Assembly (NCBI GenBank): GCA_017503075.1
Contig: JAFVTU010000012.1
Coordinates: forward strand, 124,001 to 188,000
Reading direction: 5' to 3'
Source: Paludibacteraceae bacterium
GTDB lineage: Bacteria > Bacteroidota > Bacteroidia > Bacteroidales > Paludibacteraceae
DNA length: 64,000 nt
Below the pieces are notes generated by a model that saw only the letters and a list, made by a program, of their open reading frames with translations, searched no databases and was not told where the DNA came from. Of the stretch, positions 49,584 to 58,910 are shown one piece after another. Position numbers and translations under genes: made by a program. Each line of letters begins with the position of its first letter. The stretch's first letter is position 1.

Positions 49584-49955
49584 ATGGCAACACAACAACA
49601 AAATGGAGGTACATTGTACAACGCATTGACCTCAGGAAGTAAAATCATTGGTACCGTCATCACGGATAGTGACATGCGCGTAGATGGCACGATTGAAGGT
49701 GATGTGCGCTGTAGCGGAAAACTTGTTATTGGAGAGCACGGCGCAGTTAAAGGCACTGTAGAGTGTCAAAACGCTGAAATCATGGGCAAATTAGAAGGAA
49801 AAATCGATGTGCAACATACATTGGCACTGCGCGCTACTAGTGCACTTAATGGTGATATCTGCACAGGTACATTGATGATTGAACCAAACGCCACATTCAA
49901 CGGCACTTGCAAAATGGGAGCAAAAAAACAAGACCAAGTAGCAAAGACAAAATAG
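49584..49955 (+). CDS. Bactofilin (polymer-forming cytoskeletal protein)
   Basis: A 123-residue protein forming a right-handed beta-helix that polymerises into filaments and positions cell-wall enzymes. The core shows repeated short turns (GTIEGDVRCSGKLVIGEHG, VKGTVECQNAEIMGKLEGKI). Short polar tails flank it, with a Lys-rich C-terminus. It is 50 bp before the DUF1015 gene. Confidence 0.92.
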   Translation: MATQQQNGGTLYNALTSGSKIIGTVITDSDMRVDGTIEGDVRCSGKLVIGEHGAVKGTVECQNAEIMGKLEGKIDVQHTLALRATSALNGDICTGTLMIEPNATFNGTCKMGAKKQDQVAKTK

Positions 49956-50005
49956 TTAAAAACGCAACATAGTTATCATAGCTCAAAGAATAAAGGTTAC
50001 AAATC

Positions 50006-51250
50006 ATGAAAATCAAGCCATTTCGCGGCATTCGCCCACCAAAAGCCCTAGCCAAACAAGTGAGCAGTCGTCCATACGATGTACTTAGTTCGGAGGAAGC
50101 ACGCACAGAAGCTGCAGGCAATGAGATGTCGCTATATCACATCATTAAGCCCGAAATCAATTTCGAAATCGGGACAAACGAACACGACGAGCGTGTGTAC
50201 AAGGCTGCTCGCGAGCAGTTTGATTTATTTCGTAAAAAAGGCTGGCTCGTACAGGATCAAGAAGAGCAGTACTATGTATACGCTCAAACTATGGAGGGGC
50301 GTACACAATATGGTCTAGTAGTGGCGGCATGGGTAGAAGACTATATGGAAGGCCGTATCAAGAAACATGAATTGACTCGCCGCGACAAAGAAGAGGACCG
50401 TATGAAACATGTGCGTGTCAACAATGCCAACATAGAGCCAGTATTCTTCGCATACCCACACCATGAGGAATTAGACACCATTATTGCTCGCATAGCAAAT
50501 GGAGAACCAGAATATGACTTCGTATCCGACTTGGATGGATTTGGTCACACTTTTTGGGTTATAAGCGACAAGCAAGACATCACTCGCATCACAGAAATCG
50601 TAGCAGAAATGCCCGCAATGTATATTGCTGATGGACACCACCGTAGCGCTGCTGCTGCTCTAGTTGGCAATGAAAAAAAACTACAGAACCCTAACCACAA
50701 AGGGGATGAGGAATACAACTATTTTTTAGCCGTATGTTTCCCTGATGACCAACTGCATATCATGGACTACAACCGAGTTGTAAAGGATTTGAATGGTATG
50801 TCAGAAGAGGAGTTTTTGAACGCACTACACGAAGATTTTGAAGTAACAGATATGGGTACAGAAATTTACCACCCAGAAGCATTGCACATTTTCTCGTTGT
50901 ATGTAGCAAAACATTGGTATAAACTAACAGCTAAACAAGGTCGCTACGACGATAATGACCCTATCGGTGTATTGGATGTGACTATCTCATCAAATCTGAT
51001 TTTGGACAAACTACTTGGTATCAAAGATTTGCGTTCGGATAAACGCATTGATTTCGTAGGTGGTATCCGTGGGTTGGGCGAACTAAAAAATCGCGTTGAT
51101 AGCGGTGAAATGAAAATGGCATTGGCCTTGTATCCTGTAACGATGAAACAACTGATTGATATTGCCGACACTGGTAATATCATGCCACCAAAAACAACAT
51201 GGTTTGAACCCAAACTGCGCTCCGGATTAGTTATCCACGAATTGAAGTAA
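50006..51250 (+). CDS. DUF1015 family protein
   Basis: A 414-residue cytoplasmic protein of DUF1015, beginning KPFRGIRPPKALAKQVSSRP YD-like and containing MYIADGHHRSAAA, the family's conserved Asp-His-His-Arg cluster. Related families act on small phosphorylated or serine-like substrates, but no activity is proven here. Neighbours (bactofilin, Skp) do not clarify it. Confidence 0.9.
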   Translation: MKIKPFRGIRPPKALAKQVSSRPYDVLSSEEARTEAAGNEMSLYHIIKPEINFEIGTNEHDERVYKAAREQFDLFRKKGWLVQDQEEQYYVYAQTMEGRTQYGLVVAAWVEDYMEGRIKKHELTRRDKEEDRMKHVRVNNANIEPVFFAYPHHEELDTIIARIANGEPEYDFVSDLDGFGHTFWVISDKQDITRITEIVAEMPAMYIADGHHRSAAAALVGNEKKLQNPNHKGDEEYNYFLAVCFPDDQLHIMDYNRVVKDLNGMSEEEFLNALHEDFEVTDMGTEIYHPEALHIFSLYVAKHWYKLTAKQGRYDDNDPIGVLDVTISSNLILDKLLGIKDLRSDKRIDFVGGIRGLGELKNRVDSGEMKMALALYPVTMKQLIDIADTGNIMPPKTTWFEPKLRSGLVIHELK

Positions 51251-51296
51251 AATCGAAAAAATCATTAAATAACAAAAAACAATCATACAAATTAAC

Positions 51297-51884
51297 ATGA
51301 ACAAGATTCAAATTTTAGTAAATGTAGTATTAGTAGCCGCAGTGGCTGCATTGTTTGCAATAGTGTTGGTCAACAATAAGAGCAGTGAGACCCCTGCCGT
51401 GGTAGCAGAAAATTCTGAGACAATGCCTATCGCCTACCTGAATGTTGATAGTTTGCTAGTAAATTATACTTTTGCACAAGAAGCAAACGAAAAACTGATG
51501 AAGAAGCAAGAAGATGCGCGCCTAAAGATGAACACTAAATTGCGTACATTCCAAAACGAAGTTGCTGACTTTCAACGCAAATTGGAGAATAATGCATTCT
51601 TGAGTCGTGAACGCGCTGAAAAAGAACAACAACGATTGGCAAAGAAAGAGCAAGAGTTGCAAGAACTAGAGGCAAAATTGACACAAGATATCATGCTTGA
51701 GAACCAAAAGTTGAATATGCAGTTGGCTGACTCGTTAAATACATTCTTAAAGATTTTCAACGCAGATGGTCGTTACCATGTAATTTTGAGCAATAGCGCA
51801 AAAGACAATGTACTGATGGCCTCCGAACAATATGATATAACCTCTGAAGTTATAGAGGGAATGAACGCTAGATATAAGAAGTGA
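51297..51884 (+). CDS. OmpH/Skp-like periplasmic chaperone
   Basis: A 195-residue protein with an uncleaved or cleaved N-terminal helix (VLVAAVAALFAIVLV), a short beta strand (IAYLNVDSLLVNY) and a long coiled coil (~60-150, ERAEKEQQRLAKKEQELQEL), then the closing strand (GRYHVILSNS). This is the Skp tentacle layout; it would hold unfolded outer-membrane proteins. The N-terminus looks more like an anchor than a classic signal peptide, so it may be membrane-tethered. Confidence 0.83.
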   Translation: MNKIQILVNVVLVAAVAALFAIVLVNNKSSETPAVVAENSETMPIAYLNVDSLLVNYTFAQEANEKLMKKQEDARLKMNTKLRTFQNEVADFQRKLENNAFLSRERAEKEQQRLAKKEQELQELEAKLTQDIMLENQKLNMQLADSLNTFLKIFNADGRYHVILSNSAKDNVLMASEQYDITSEVIEGMNARYKK

Positions 51885-51908
51885 TAGCCAACTGTTGATT
51901 ATTGAAGT

Positions 51909-53429
51909 GTGAAATTGCTCTATCGTCCATATTGGCGGTATCTAATAGCAGATGCAAGCGCGTTATTAGTGAGTGTACTGATTGTGTTGGCATGGTTCCC
52001 ATTGTCCACTGAGGTTCCTTTTCAGAAATACAGCGTATTTGTACTGATATTTTCTAGCATGTGGCTCCTTTGGAGTTACATATGCCATCGTTATGTACCT
52101 GTCAAGTATATGAAGATGGGGCAAGATATCATTCGATTGATAGTTGCATCCGTCATATTATTCGGCTGCATGTGCGGCTATATGGCACTGATGGAGGGAA
52201 AGAACTTCTCTATTTGGGTACTGCTCACACTATGGCTAGCAATGCTTGGTGTATCCATTGTGTTCCTTGTATTTAAGCACGCATATCGCTATGCGTTAGA
52301 TGCAGACGAACAACCGATAGAAGCACCCAAGCGTCAACCACAAGGAGTTCTTAAAGAAGCAGAAAACATCTCGGATTCCGACAAACAAGCACTCAGGGAA
52401 AGCATCTTGGAGTTTGCACCTGAGAAAGTGCTGCGCTATATAGAAAAAAACATTGATCTCTACAGCACAAATACTTTTACCCTACGCTCCACCGACTTAT
52501 ACAACATTAAGAAACTATCTAATTATCGTTTTGACGCAATTGTAAACTTTATGCCGCTAAATCAAATTCGTGGTGTAAACAAGTTATTTACAACCGTGAA
52601 CGATAAGTTGCCAGATAATGGTATATGGATTTGCTGCTACGAACCTCAATCGGTCACCAAGCGTAACATTCTAAATCGTTTTCCTGTCATAATAGGTTGG
52701 TTGTACTACATCGCATTCTTTTGCTACAAGCGCGTGCTACCTAAGATGTTTATGACATCACGATTGTATTTTGACATCACAGAGGGGAAGAATCGTGTGC
52801 TGAGTAAGGCCGAAGTTTTGGGACGCTTATGTTATTGTGGATTTGAAATTATTGACGAGCGCAAAAAAGGAGATTTAAACTATGTGGTTGCCCGTCGTAA
52901 ATTCCGTCCAGAGATTACAGTAAGGCGTCTATATGGCATACTAGTCAAACTGAATCGTGTGGGTAAGAATGGCAAATTATTCAAGGTATATAAGTTCCGT
53001 ACAATGCACCCATATAGTGAGTTCTTGCAGTCATATATCTATGAACGATATTCACTACAGGAAGGAGGAAAGTTCAATCACGACATTCGAGTGACTACAT
53101 TAGGACGATGGATGCGTAAATATTGGATTGATGAATTACCAATGCTACTAAACCTAATCAAAGGTAATATGAAATTGGTAGGGGTTCGCCCTATCTCGCA
53201 ACATTATTATTCACTGTACAGTAAGCAACTACAGGAGCAACGCACACGGCATAAACCTGGCTTACTACCTCCATTCTATGCAGATATGCCAAAGACATTG
53301 GATGAGATACAAGAGTCTGAAATTAGATACCTAACCATGTGTGAGCAGAAAGGTACTTTGGTTACAGATTTTGTGTATTTTTGGAAGATTATTTATACTA
53401 TCGTTTTTAAGCGAGCAAGGAGTAATTAG
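51909..53429 (+). CDS. Polyprenyl-phosphate sugar-1-phosphate transferase-like protein
   Basis: A 506-residue membrane protein with about four N-terminal helices, a central ~200-residue soluble region and a C-terminal bacterial sugar transferase domain. That domain holds KLFKVYKFRTMHPYSEF, TTLGRWMRKYWIDELPML, LIKGNMKLVGVRPIS and HKPGLLPPF. Such enzymes put the first sugar-phosphate on undecaprenyl phosphate. The catalytic Asp-Glu pair is present as IDELP. The usual basic KR segment before FK(M/V)YKFRTM is weaker than normal. The start is GTG. Confidence 0.85.
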   Translation: MKLLYRPYWRYLIADASALLVSVLIVLAWFPLSTEVPFQKYSVFVLIFSSMWLLWSYICHRYVPVKYMKMGQDIIRLIVASVILFGCMCGYMALMEGKNFSIWVLLTLWLAMLGVSIVFLVFKHAYRYALDADEQPIEAPKRQPQGVLKEAENISDSDKQALRESILEFAPEKVLRYIEKNIDLYSTNTFTLRSTDLYNIKKLSNYRFDAIVNFMPLNQIRGVNKLFTTVNDKLPDNGIWICCYEPQSVTKRNILNRFPVIIGWLYYIAFFCYKRVLPKMFMTSRLYFDITEGKNRVLSKAEVLGRLCYCGFEIIDERKKGDLNYVVARRKFRPEITVRRLYGILVKLNRVGKNGKLFKVYKFRTMHPYSEFLQSYIYERYSLQEGGKFNHDIRVTTLGRWMRKYWIDELPMLLNLIKGNMKLVGVRPISQHYYSLYSKQLQEQRTRHKPGLLPPFYADMPKTLDEIQESEIRYLTMCEQKGTLVTDFVYFWKIIYTIVFKRARSN

Positions 53430-53439
53430 GTGATGTGAT

Positions 53440-53501
53440 ATCGGGATACGAGACTCGGGAGTTCATTGTTGGAATCGGGAGTCGCAAATAGAGGGTCTGA
53501 T
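53440..53501 (+). repeat. 7-bp array of the ATCGGGA type before the Wzi-like gene
   Basis: Heptamers with ATCGGGA or CTCGGGA recur in near-perfect register (one 6-bp slip) up to the ATG at 53508. The same heptamer lies inside the GSCFA gene (25861-25895, complement) and the S9 peptidase gene (62881-62922). Confidence 0.7.
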
Positions 53502-53507
53502 AAAAAA

Positions 53508-55328
53508 ATGAAAAGAACATTAATCATATTAATTGCAATGGGATATGGGCTATTAGTTATAGCTCAAAATATACCCGTACCATTGACGCAAGTGAAGTTG
53601 TACGACTTCTTAGACGAATTGCTCACGGATGGTGTGGTAGTACATCAGACGGCTGTGCGCCCATATAGTCGCCAACAAGTTGCTAAGATGTTGATGGCGG
53701 CACAAACAGCAGATTCGTTACTGAATGTAAGGCAGAAGAAGGATTTAGCGTTTTACCTCAATGAGTTTGCCCTTGAGCGTGATACGATGGTGAGCAATTA
53801 TGTGCAATATACTGACCACAGTACCTATAACTTGTCTTTGGCTGATCCGCAGTTTAGTTATCGTAGCAAGAACTCAATGTTCAAAATGCGTTTGCGTCCT
53901 ATCTTGGGAGCAGACGTTACTGCTAGTAAAAAAGGTGTGCTATTGCAACGTTGGTGGGGTGCAGAGTTGCAGATGGATATAGCCAACCATGTAAGCATAT
54001 GGGGTAGTCTGCGTGATAATTCGTGGAGTGGTAATTGGTTGAGCAAAAAATACTATCCCGATGATAATGACCGTATGTATGGTGCTCGTATTCATTACGG
54101 AGCATCACGCATACAACCCGCGCTAACGCCAATGACGGGCGTACAATACAAAGAAGCGAACTATGGAGGTGACTTCTCCGATTCAAAAGGTGGAATCAGT
54201 TTATATTCATGGTGGGGAAATATAGCTGTGCAACGAGAGAACATCCGTTGGGGAGATGCATATCACGCATCCAACATCTTGTCAGGCAGAGCGCCTGCCG
54301 TACCAATGATAAGCTTGCAACTAACACCATGTAAATGGTTTCAATTTGATTATTTCCACGCATGGCTAGTTTCAAACATCATGGATTCCACTTATTATTA
54401 TTTGGAAAACACAACCAAAGGTGATGTACAGGTAAAAAATTATCGCCCTATGAATAAGTTTATGGCAGCAAATATGTTTACCTTCACCCCTATCAAGCAT
54501 TTGTCTTTTTCCGTCGGAAATTCCATCATTTACGCCGAGCAAACTATTCAAGCAGCCTATTTGATACCTATCGCGTTTTATAAGTCACTAGATCACTTAC
54601 TGACCAAAGGATTGATTACCCAAAATCAAAATTCACAAGCATTTGCGTCGCTATCCGTTCGACCAGTGAAGCACCTACAACTATACGGCTCATTCTATTT
54701 GGACGAATTCTCTATAAAGCGCCTCAAACCATCCAACCAAGAGAACAACCCCATCTCATATTTGGTAGGATTTAATTGGAGTGGATGGCCAATCAAGGGA
54801 CTGAGTTTAAAAGGCGAGTTTATGCGCTCATATATAGCATGTTATACCCACTCAATAGATGCACTAACTTGGCAGAGCAATTCCTTTGATATGGGACACT
54901 ACATGGGTGATAATGCACAGTCAATTTATGCAGAATTAGCATATCGTCCAACACGAGGTATGCTCATCAAGATGAGTTATACGCATGATACCAAATACAA
55001 TTCGTATGCCTATCTACGCAGGTATAGAACTGCAACCGAAGATATTCGCGATGGCGGTATTAGCGAAACGCTCGCACAAAAACCTTTTGACCATGCAATC
55101 TTTCGCAACGAAGTGGTGCGTTTGGATGGCATCTACGAGGTACACCCAAATATGTATCTAACATTGGCTTTGGAATATAATAATGCCCGCGGGTTTAACA
55201 ATCAAAAGACCAATGCTATTAAGAGTGAAGACATCGGGGATGCACAATACTATTTAGATAAATATATGCCGTTGTACTACCAAGGAAAAAACCTTACCGT
55301 ATCAGCAGCTTTTAGTTTCGGATTTTAA
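53508..55328 (+). CDS. Wzi-family capsule assembly outer-membrane protein
   Basis: A 606-residue outer-membrane beta-barrel protein with a signal peptide (to LLVIAQ). N-terminal helices (LYDFLDELLTDGVVVHQTAVR) precede a barrel rich in aromatic-girdle strands (RWWGAELQMDIANHVSIWGS; GFNWSGWPIKGLSLKGEFM) and a C-terminal TVSAAFSFGF ending in Phe. Wzi proteins anchor capsular polysaccharide at the surface. The frame extends to 53466, but the extra 14 residues are encoded by the repeat array, so ATG 53508 is the start. Confidence 0.85.
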   Translation: MKRTLIILIAMGYGLLVIAQNIPVPLTQVKLYDFLDELLTDGVVVHQTAVRPYSRQQVAKMLMAAQTADSLLNVRQKKDLAFYLNEFALERDTMVSNYVQYTDHSTYNLSLADPQFSYRSKNSMFKMRLRPILGADVTASKKGVLLQRWWGAELQMDIANHVSIWGSLRDNSWSGNWLSKKYYPDDNDRMYGARIHYGASRIQPALTPMTGVQYKEANYGGDFSDSKGGISLYSWWGNIAVQRENIRWGDAYHASNILSGRAPAVPMISLQLTPCKWFQFDYFHAWLVSNIMDSTYYYLENTTKGDVQVKNYRPMNKFMAANMFTFTPIKHLSFSVGNSIIYAEQTIQAAYLIPIAFYKSLDHLLTKGLITQNQNSQAFASLSVRPVKHLQLYGSFYLDEFSIKRLKPSNQENNPISYLVGFNWSGWPIKGLSLKGEFMRSYIACYTHSIDALTWQSNSFDMGHYMGDNAQSIYAELAYRPTRGMLIKMSYTHDTKYNSYAYLRRYRTATEDIRDGGISETLAQKPFDHAIFRNEVVRLDGIYEVHPNMYLTLALEYNNARGFNNQKTNAIKSEDIGDAQYYLDKYMPLYYQGKNLTVSAAFSFGF

Positions 55329-55342
55329 TTCATACTTCAAAG

Positions 55343-56347
55343 GTGAAATGTAGCGTGGTCATATTGAATTGGAATGGGTCAAATACTCTGCAGCAGTTTT
55401 TGCCATCAGTATTGCAGCATACGCAACGCCAAGATGTGGAGATTGTTGTAGCAGATAATGGTTCAACGGATGACTCATTAGATTACCTACATACGCAACC
55501 CGTACGAGTGATTGCATTAGCTGACAACTATGGCTTTGCGGGCGGATACAACCGTGCTATAGAACAAATAAATGCCGAATATACTGTCCTACTCAATTCA
55601 GACGTGGAGGTCACGCCCAAATGGCTCGACCATATGCTTGATTATATGGACGCTCATGCTGAAGTGATAGCTGCTCAACCTAAAGTACTATCTTGGCATT
55701 CCAAACAGCAGTTTGATAGAGGGGAAACTGCGGCTATTCGTTTTGAGCATGCAGGTGCTGCAGGAGGAATGATGGATATATTAGGATACCCATATTGCAA
55801 AGGGCGACTAATGACACATATAGAAAAAGACTACGGGCAATATGATGAACCTACACCTATCTTCTGGGCAACAGGCGCATGTCTACTTATACGCACTGAG
55901 GCGTATCGGAAGATGGGAGGTCTGGATGCAAACTTCTTCGCACATCAAGAGGAGATTGACCTCTGTTGGAGGTTACAGAATCAATATCCGATGTCTGTAT
56001 ACAGTCTTCCTTTCTCGACTGTATATCATGTAGGCGGAGCAACTTTGGGGTATGAAAATCCTAAAAAGACTTTCCTCAACTTCCGCAACAACTTATTAAT
56101 GTTGCGCAAAAACTTACCATTGAAACGTCTTTGGTGGGTATTGGTGGTACGATTTTTTATGGATTATATGGCAGCATTGCAAATGCTCGTGACCAAACAA
56201 TTGCCTAATGCAAAGATGGTTGTGAAAGCACGCTACGCTTACCACAAAATGAAAAATCAATATCCTAAAAGCAATGCCGACATCAGCCCTTTGCTTGCAA
56301 AAAGAAGCATAGTATGGGATTTTTATATAATGAGAAAACGAAAATAA
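55343..56347 (+). CDS. Family 2 glycosyltransferase
   Basis: A 334-residue GT-A enzyme similar to rhamnosyl/galactofuranosyl-type transferases. VVILNWNGSNTLQQFLPSVL opens the domain; VADNGSTDDSLDYL and LLNSDVEVTPKWL carry the nucleotide- and metal-binding Asp residues (DxD-like SDVE); HQEEIDLCWRL is the typical ED-x-D-x-W-like catalytic segment. The start is GTG, 12 bp after the Wzi-like stop. Likely adds a sugar to the surface polysaccharide. Confidence 0.9.
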   Translation: MKCSVVILNWNGSNTLQQFLPSVLQHTQRQDVEIVVADNGSTDDSLDYLHTQPVRVIALADNYGFAGGYNRAIEQINAEYTVLLNSDVEVTPKWLDHMLDYMDAHAEVIAAQPKVLSWHSKQQFDRGETAAIRFEHAGAAGGMMDILGYPYCKGRLMTHIEKDYGQYDEPTPIFWATGACLLIRTEAYRKMGGLDANFFAHQEEIDLCWRLQNQYPMSVYSLPFSTVYHVGGATLGYENPKKTFLNFRNNLLMLRKNLPLKRLWWVLVVRFFMDYMAALQMLVTKQLPNAKMVVKARYAYHKMKNQYPKSNADISPLLAKRSIVWDFYIMRKRK

Positions 56348-56359
56348 AACAAAATAATT

Positions 56360-58000
56360 ATGGAATTCAAGTATGCACCCATGTTTCAGTTGGGTAAAGA
56401 TGAAACAGAGTATTATCTGCTGACCAAAGACCATGTATCGGTTGGCGAGTTTGAAGGCAAACCTATCCTCAAGATTGAGGCTGAAGGATTGACAAAAATG
56501 GCTAATGCAGCCTTCTCGGACGTGAGTTTTATGCTGCGTCGTAGTCACAATGAGCAAGTAGCAAAGATACTGCGCGACCCAGAGGCAAGCGATAATGATA
56601 AGTATGTAGCATTGACCTTCTTGCGCAATGCAGAAGTGTCATGCAAAGGTCAGTTGCCACTCTGTCAAGACACTGGTACCGCTATTATCCACGGCGAGAA
56701 AGGTCAGCAAGTATGGACTGGCTATTGCGACGAAGAGGCACTTTCCAAGGGTGTGTATCTGACCTATACAGAGCGTAATCTCCGCTACTCGCAAAACGCT
56801 CCGTTGAATATGTATGATGAGGTGAATACCAAGTGCAATCTGCCTGCGCAAATCGACCTCGAGGCTACAGAAGGTATGGAATACCATTTCCTTTGCGTAA
56901 CCAAAGGTGGTGGTTCTGCCAACAAGACCTACCTCTATCAAGAGACCAAAGCGCGTATCCAAAATCCAGGCACATTGATTCCATTCCTCGTAGAGAAAAT
57001 GAAGAGTTTGGGTACTGCAGCATGTCCACCATACCATATCGCGTTTGTGATTGGTGGTACGAGTGCGGAGAAGAACTTGCTGACTGTGAAGTTGGCCTCT
57101 ACTCACTACTACGACACCTTGCCAACTACGGGCGATGAGACAGGTCGTGCGTTCCGCGACATAGAGTTGGAGGAACAACTGCTGAAAGAAGCATACAAGA
57201 TTGGACTGGGTGCACAGTTCGGTGGCAAATACATGGCACACGATATCCGTGTGATTCGTTTGCCTCGTCACGGCGCAAGTTGCCCAATCGGCTTGGGCGT
57301 AAGTTGCTCGGCTGACCGCAATATCAAGTGTAAGATCAACAAAGACGGTATTTGGATTGAGAAGATGGATAACAACCCTGCTTCGCTCATTCCAGAAGAA
57401 CTGCGTAATGCTGGCGAAGGCGATGCTGTACGCATTGACCTAAATCAACCAATGGCGGATGTGTGCAAGATTTTGACTCAATATCCAATCGGTACACGTC
57501 TGAGTTTGAATGGTACGATTATTGTAGGTCGTGATATAGCACATGCTAAGATTAAAGCCCGTCTGGATGCAGGCGAGGGTATGCCAGAGTATCTGAAGAA
57601 CCATCCTATCTACTACGCAGGTCCTGCCAAAACACCAGCAGGTATGCCTTGCGGTTCGATGGGCCCAACTACAGCAGGTCGTATGGATCCATATGTGGAT
57701 GAGTTCCAAGACAATGGCGGAAGTCTAATCATGTTGGCAAAGGGTAATCGCTCAATTGATGTGACCAACGCTTGCCAAAAGCATGGTGGCTTCTATCTCG
57801 GCTCGATTGGTGGTCCTGCTGCTATCCTCGCACAAGAGAATATCAAGTCGATTGAGTGCGTAGAATATCCAGAATTGGGTATGGAAGCCATTTGGAAAAT
57901 CGAAGTGGAGAACTTCCCAGCATTCATCCTCGTGGATGACAAGGGCAATGACTTCTTCAAGCAATTAAAACCATGCGAGGGTTGCACAATTATTAAGTAA
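56360..58000 (+). CDS. Class I fumarate hydratase
   Basis: A 546-residue 4Fe-4S enzyme interconverting fumarate and malate in the TCA/fumarate-respiration branch. [14 protein letters not shown] contains a cluster cysteine; GGSANKTYL and [14 protein letters not shown] follow in the alpha part. The beta part starts near residue 365 ([16 protein letters not shown]) with [21 protein letters not shown]. Alpha and beta domains are fused in one chain as in FumA/FumB. Follows GT2 by 12 bp. Confidence 0.95.
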   Translation: MEFKYAPMFQLGKDETEYYLLTKDHVSVGEFEGKPILKIEAEGLTKMANAAFSDVSFMLRRSHNEQVAKILRDPEASDNDKYVALTFLRNAEVSCKGQLPLCQDTGTAIIHGEKGQQVWTGYCDEEALSKGVYLTYTERNLRYSQNAPLNMYDEVNTKCNLPAQIDLEATEGMEYHFLCVTKGGGSANKTYLYQETKARIQNPGTLIPFLVEKMKSLGTAACPPYHIAFVIGGTSAEKNLLTVKLASTHYYDTLPTTGDETGRAFRDIELEEQLLKEAYKIGLGAQFGGKYMAHDIRVIRLPRHGASCPIGLGVSCSADRNIKCKINKDGIWIEKMDNNPASLIPEELRNAGEGDAVRIDLNQPMADVCKILTQYPIGTRLSLNGTIIVGRDIAHAKIKARLDAGEGMPEYLKNHPIYYAGPAKTPAGMPCGSMGPTTAGRMDPYVDEFQDNGGSLIMLAKGNRSIDVTNACQKHGGFYLGSIGGPAAILAQENIKSIECVEYPELGMEAIWKIEVENFPAFILVDDKGNDFFKQLKPCEGCTIIK

Positions 58001-58004
58001 TTTT

Positions 58005-58040
58005 TCTAGCTAATCTAGCATATCTAGAATGTCTAGACTT
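58005..58040 (+). repeat. 9-bp tandem array TCTAGNNNN spanning a start codon
   Basis: Four nonamers in register share TCTAG and differ in the remaining four bases. An ATG at 58029 is inside the third unit; it is in frame with the next gene. Confidence 0.88.
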
Positions 58041-58049
58041 ATTCATCCT

Positions 58050-58889
58050 ATGGACGAAACAAAGAAAACATCTCTTTGGCAACGCCTACGAGAAAGGTAT
58101 CGTATCAGCGTGCTGAATGAAGATACATTGGCAGAGAAATGGTATCTCCACCTTAGCGGGTGGGGAGCCATTGTGATTGTAGGGCTAATGTTTGCTATTA
58201 CATTGGGATTATTCTCCCTAGTAATATTATATACTCCTATTCGCAATTATTTGCCTGGATACTCCGAAAATATTCGTCAGCAATTGGTGGAAGAATCCAC
58301 ACGCCTAGATTCACTAGGCACTACACTTGAGATGCAACGCCAATATTTGGACATTATCAAACAAGTGATGGCTGGTGAAGTACATTCTGACACCGTGCAA
58401 AGTCTTGACTCGATGCAAATCATCATGCGCGAACAACTACTCGAAGCTAAAAAGCAAGCCACAGAAGAGTTTATTGCGCAGTATGAGGAAAAGGAGAAGA
58501 ACAATATGCAATTGTTTGCTAACAACACCAATCAAGGCATCCCTATCACAGTCTTTTTTGTGCCAATACATGGTGCTATTACCCAGCAATTCTCTGTACA
58601 GGAGAAGCATTACGGTATTCTTATCAATTCTACAGATAATGAGAATGTAGCATCTGTCTTGAATGGCGTGGTAATCTATGTCAATAGCGAAATTAACAAT
58701 GTGCATACAATGATAATCAAACATACCGACTATTTGTCTATTTATCGAGGACTTAAGAAGCCATTGAAGCAGATAGGCGACAGAGTACAAGCAGGAGAAT
58801 GCATCGGAATTGCTGGAGAAGGACAATTAGGTTTTGAGTTGTGGAAAAATGACCTAGCAGTAGATCCTGAAAAACTGATTGCATTTTAG
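58050..58889 (+). CDS. M23/LytM-like protein with degenerate active site
   Basis: A 279-residue bitopic protein: cytoplasmic N-terminus, one helix (WGAIVIVGLMFAITLGLFSL), a periplasmic coiled coil (~80-150) and a LytM fold (~175-279; PIHGAITQQFSVQEKHYGIL, GDRVQAGECIGIAGEGQLG). M23 peptidases need HxxxD and HxH; here H-YGIL-I has lost the Asp, and the second site reads IYRGL where YxHL is usual. It is probably an EnvC-like regulator rather than a hydrolase. Start: ATG 58050 is preferred because the seven residues from 58029 come from the 9-bp array. Confidence 0.8.
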   Translation: MDETKKTSLWQRLRERYRISVLNEDTLAEKWYLHLSGWGAIVIVGLMFAITLGLFSLVILYTPIRNYLPGYSENIRQQLVEESTRLDSLGTTLEMQRQYLDIIKQVMAGEVHSDTVQSLDSMQIIMREQLLEAKKQATEEFIAQYEEKEKNNMQLFANNTNQGIPITVFFVPIHGAITQQFSVQEKHYGILINSTDNENVASVLNGVVIYVNSEINNVHTMIIKHTDYLSIYRGLKKPLKQIGDRVQAGECIGIAGEGQLGFELWKNDLAVDPEKLIAF

Positions 58890-58910
58890 ATGATAATAGG
58901 GTAAAATCGT

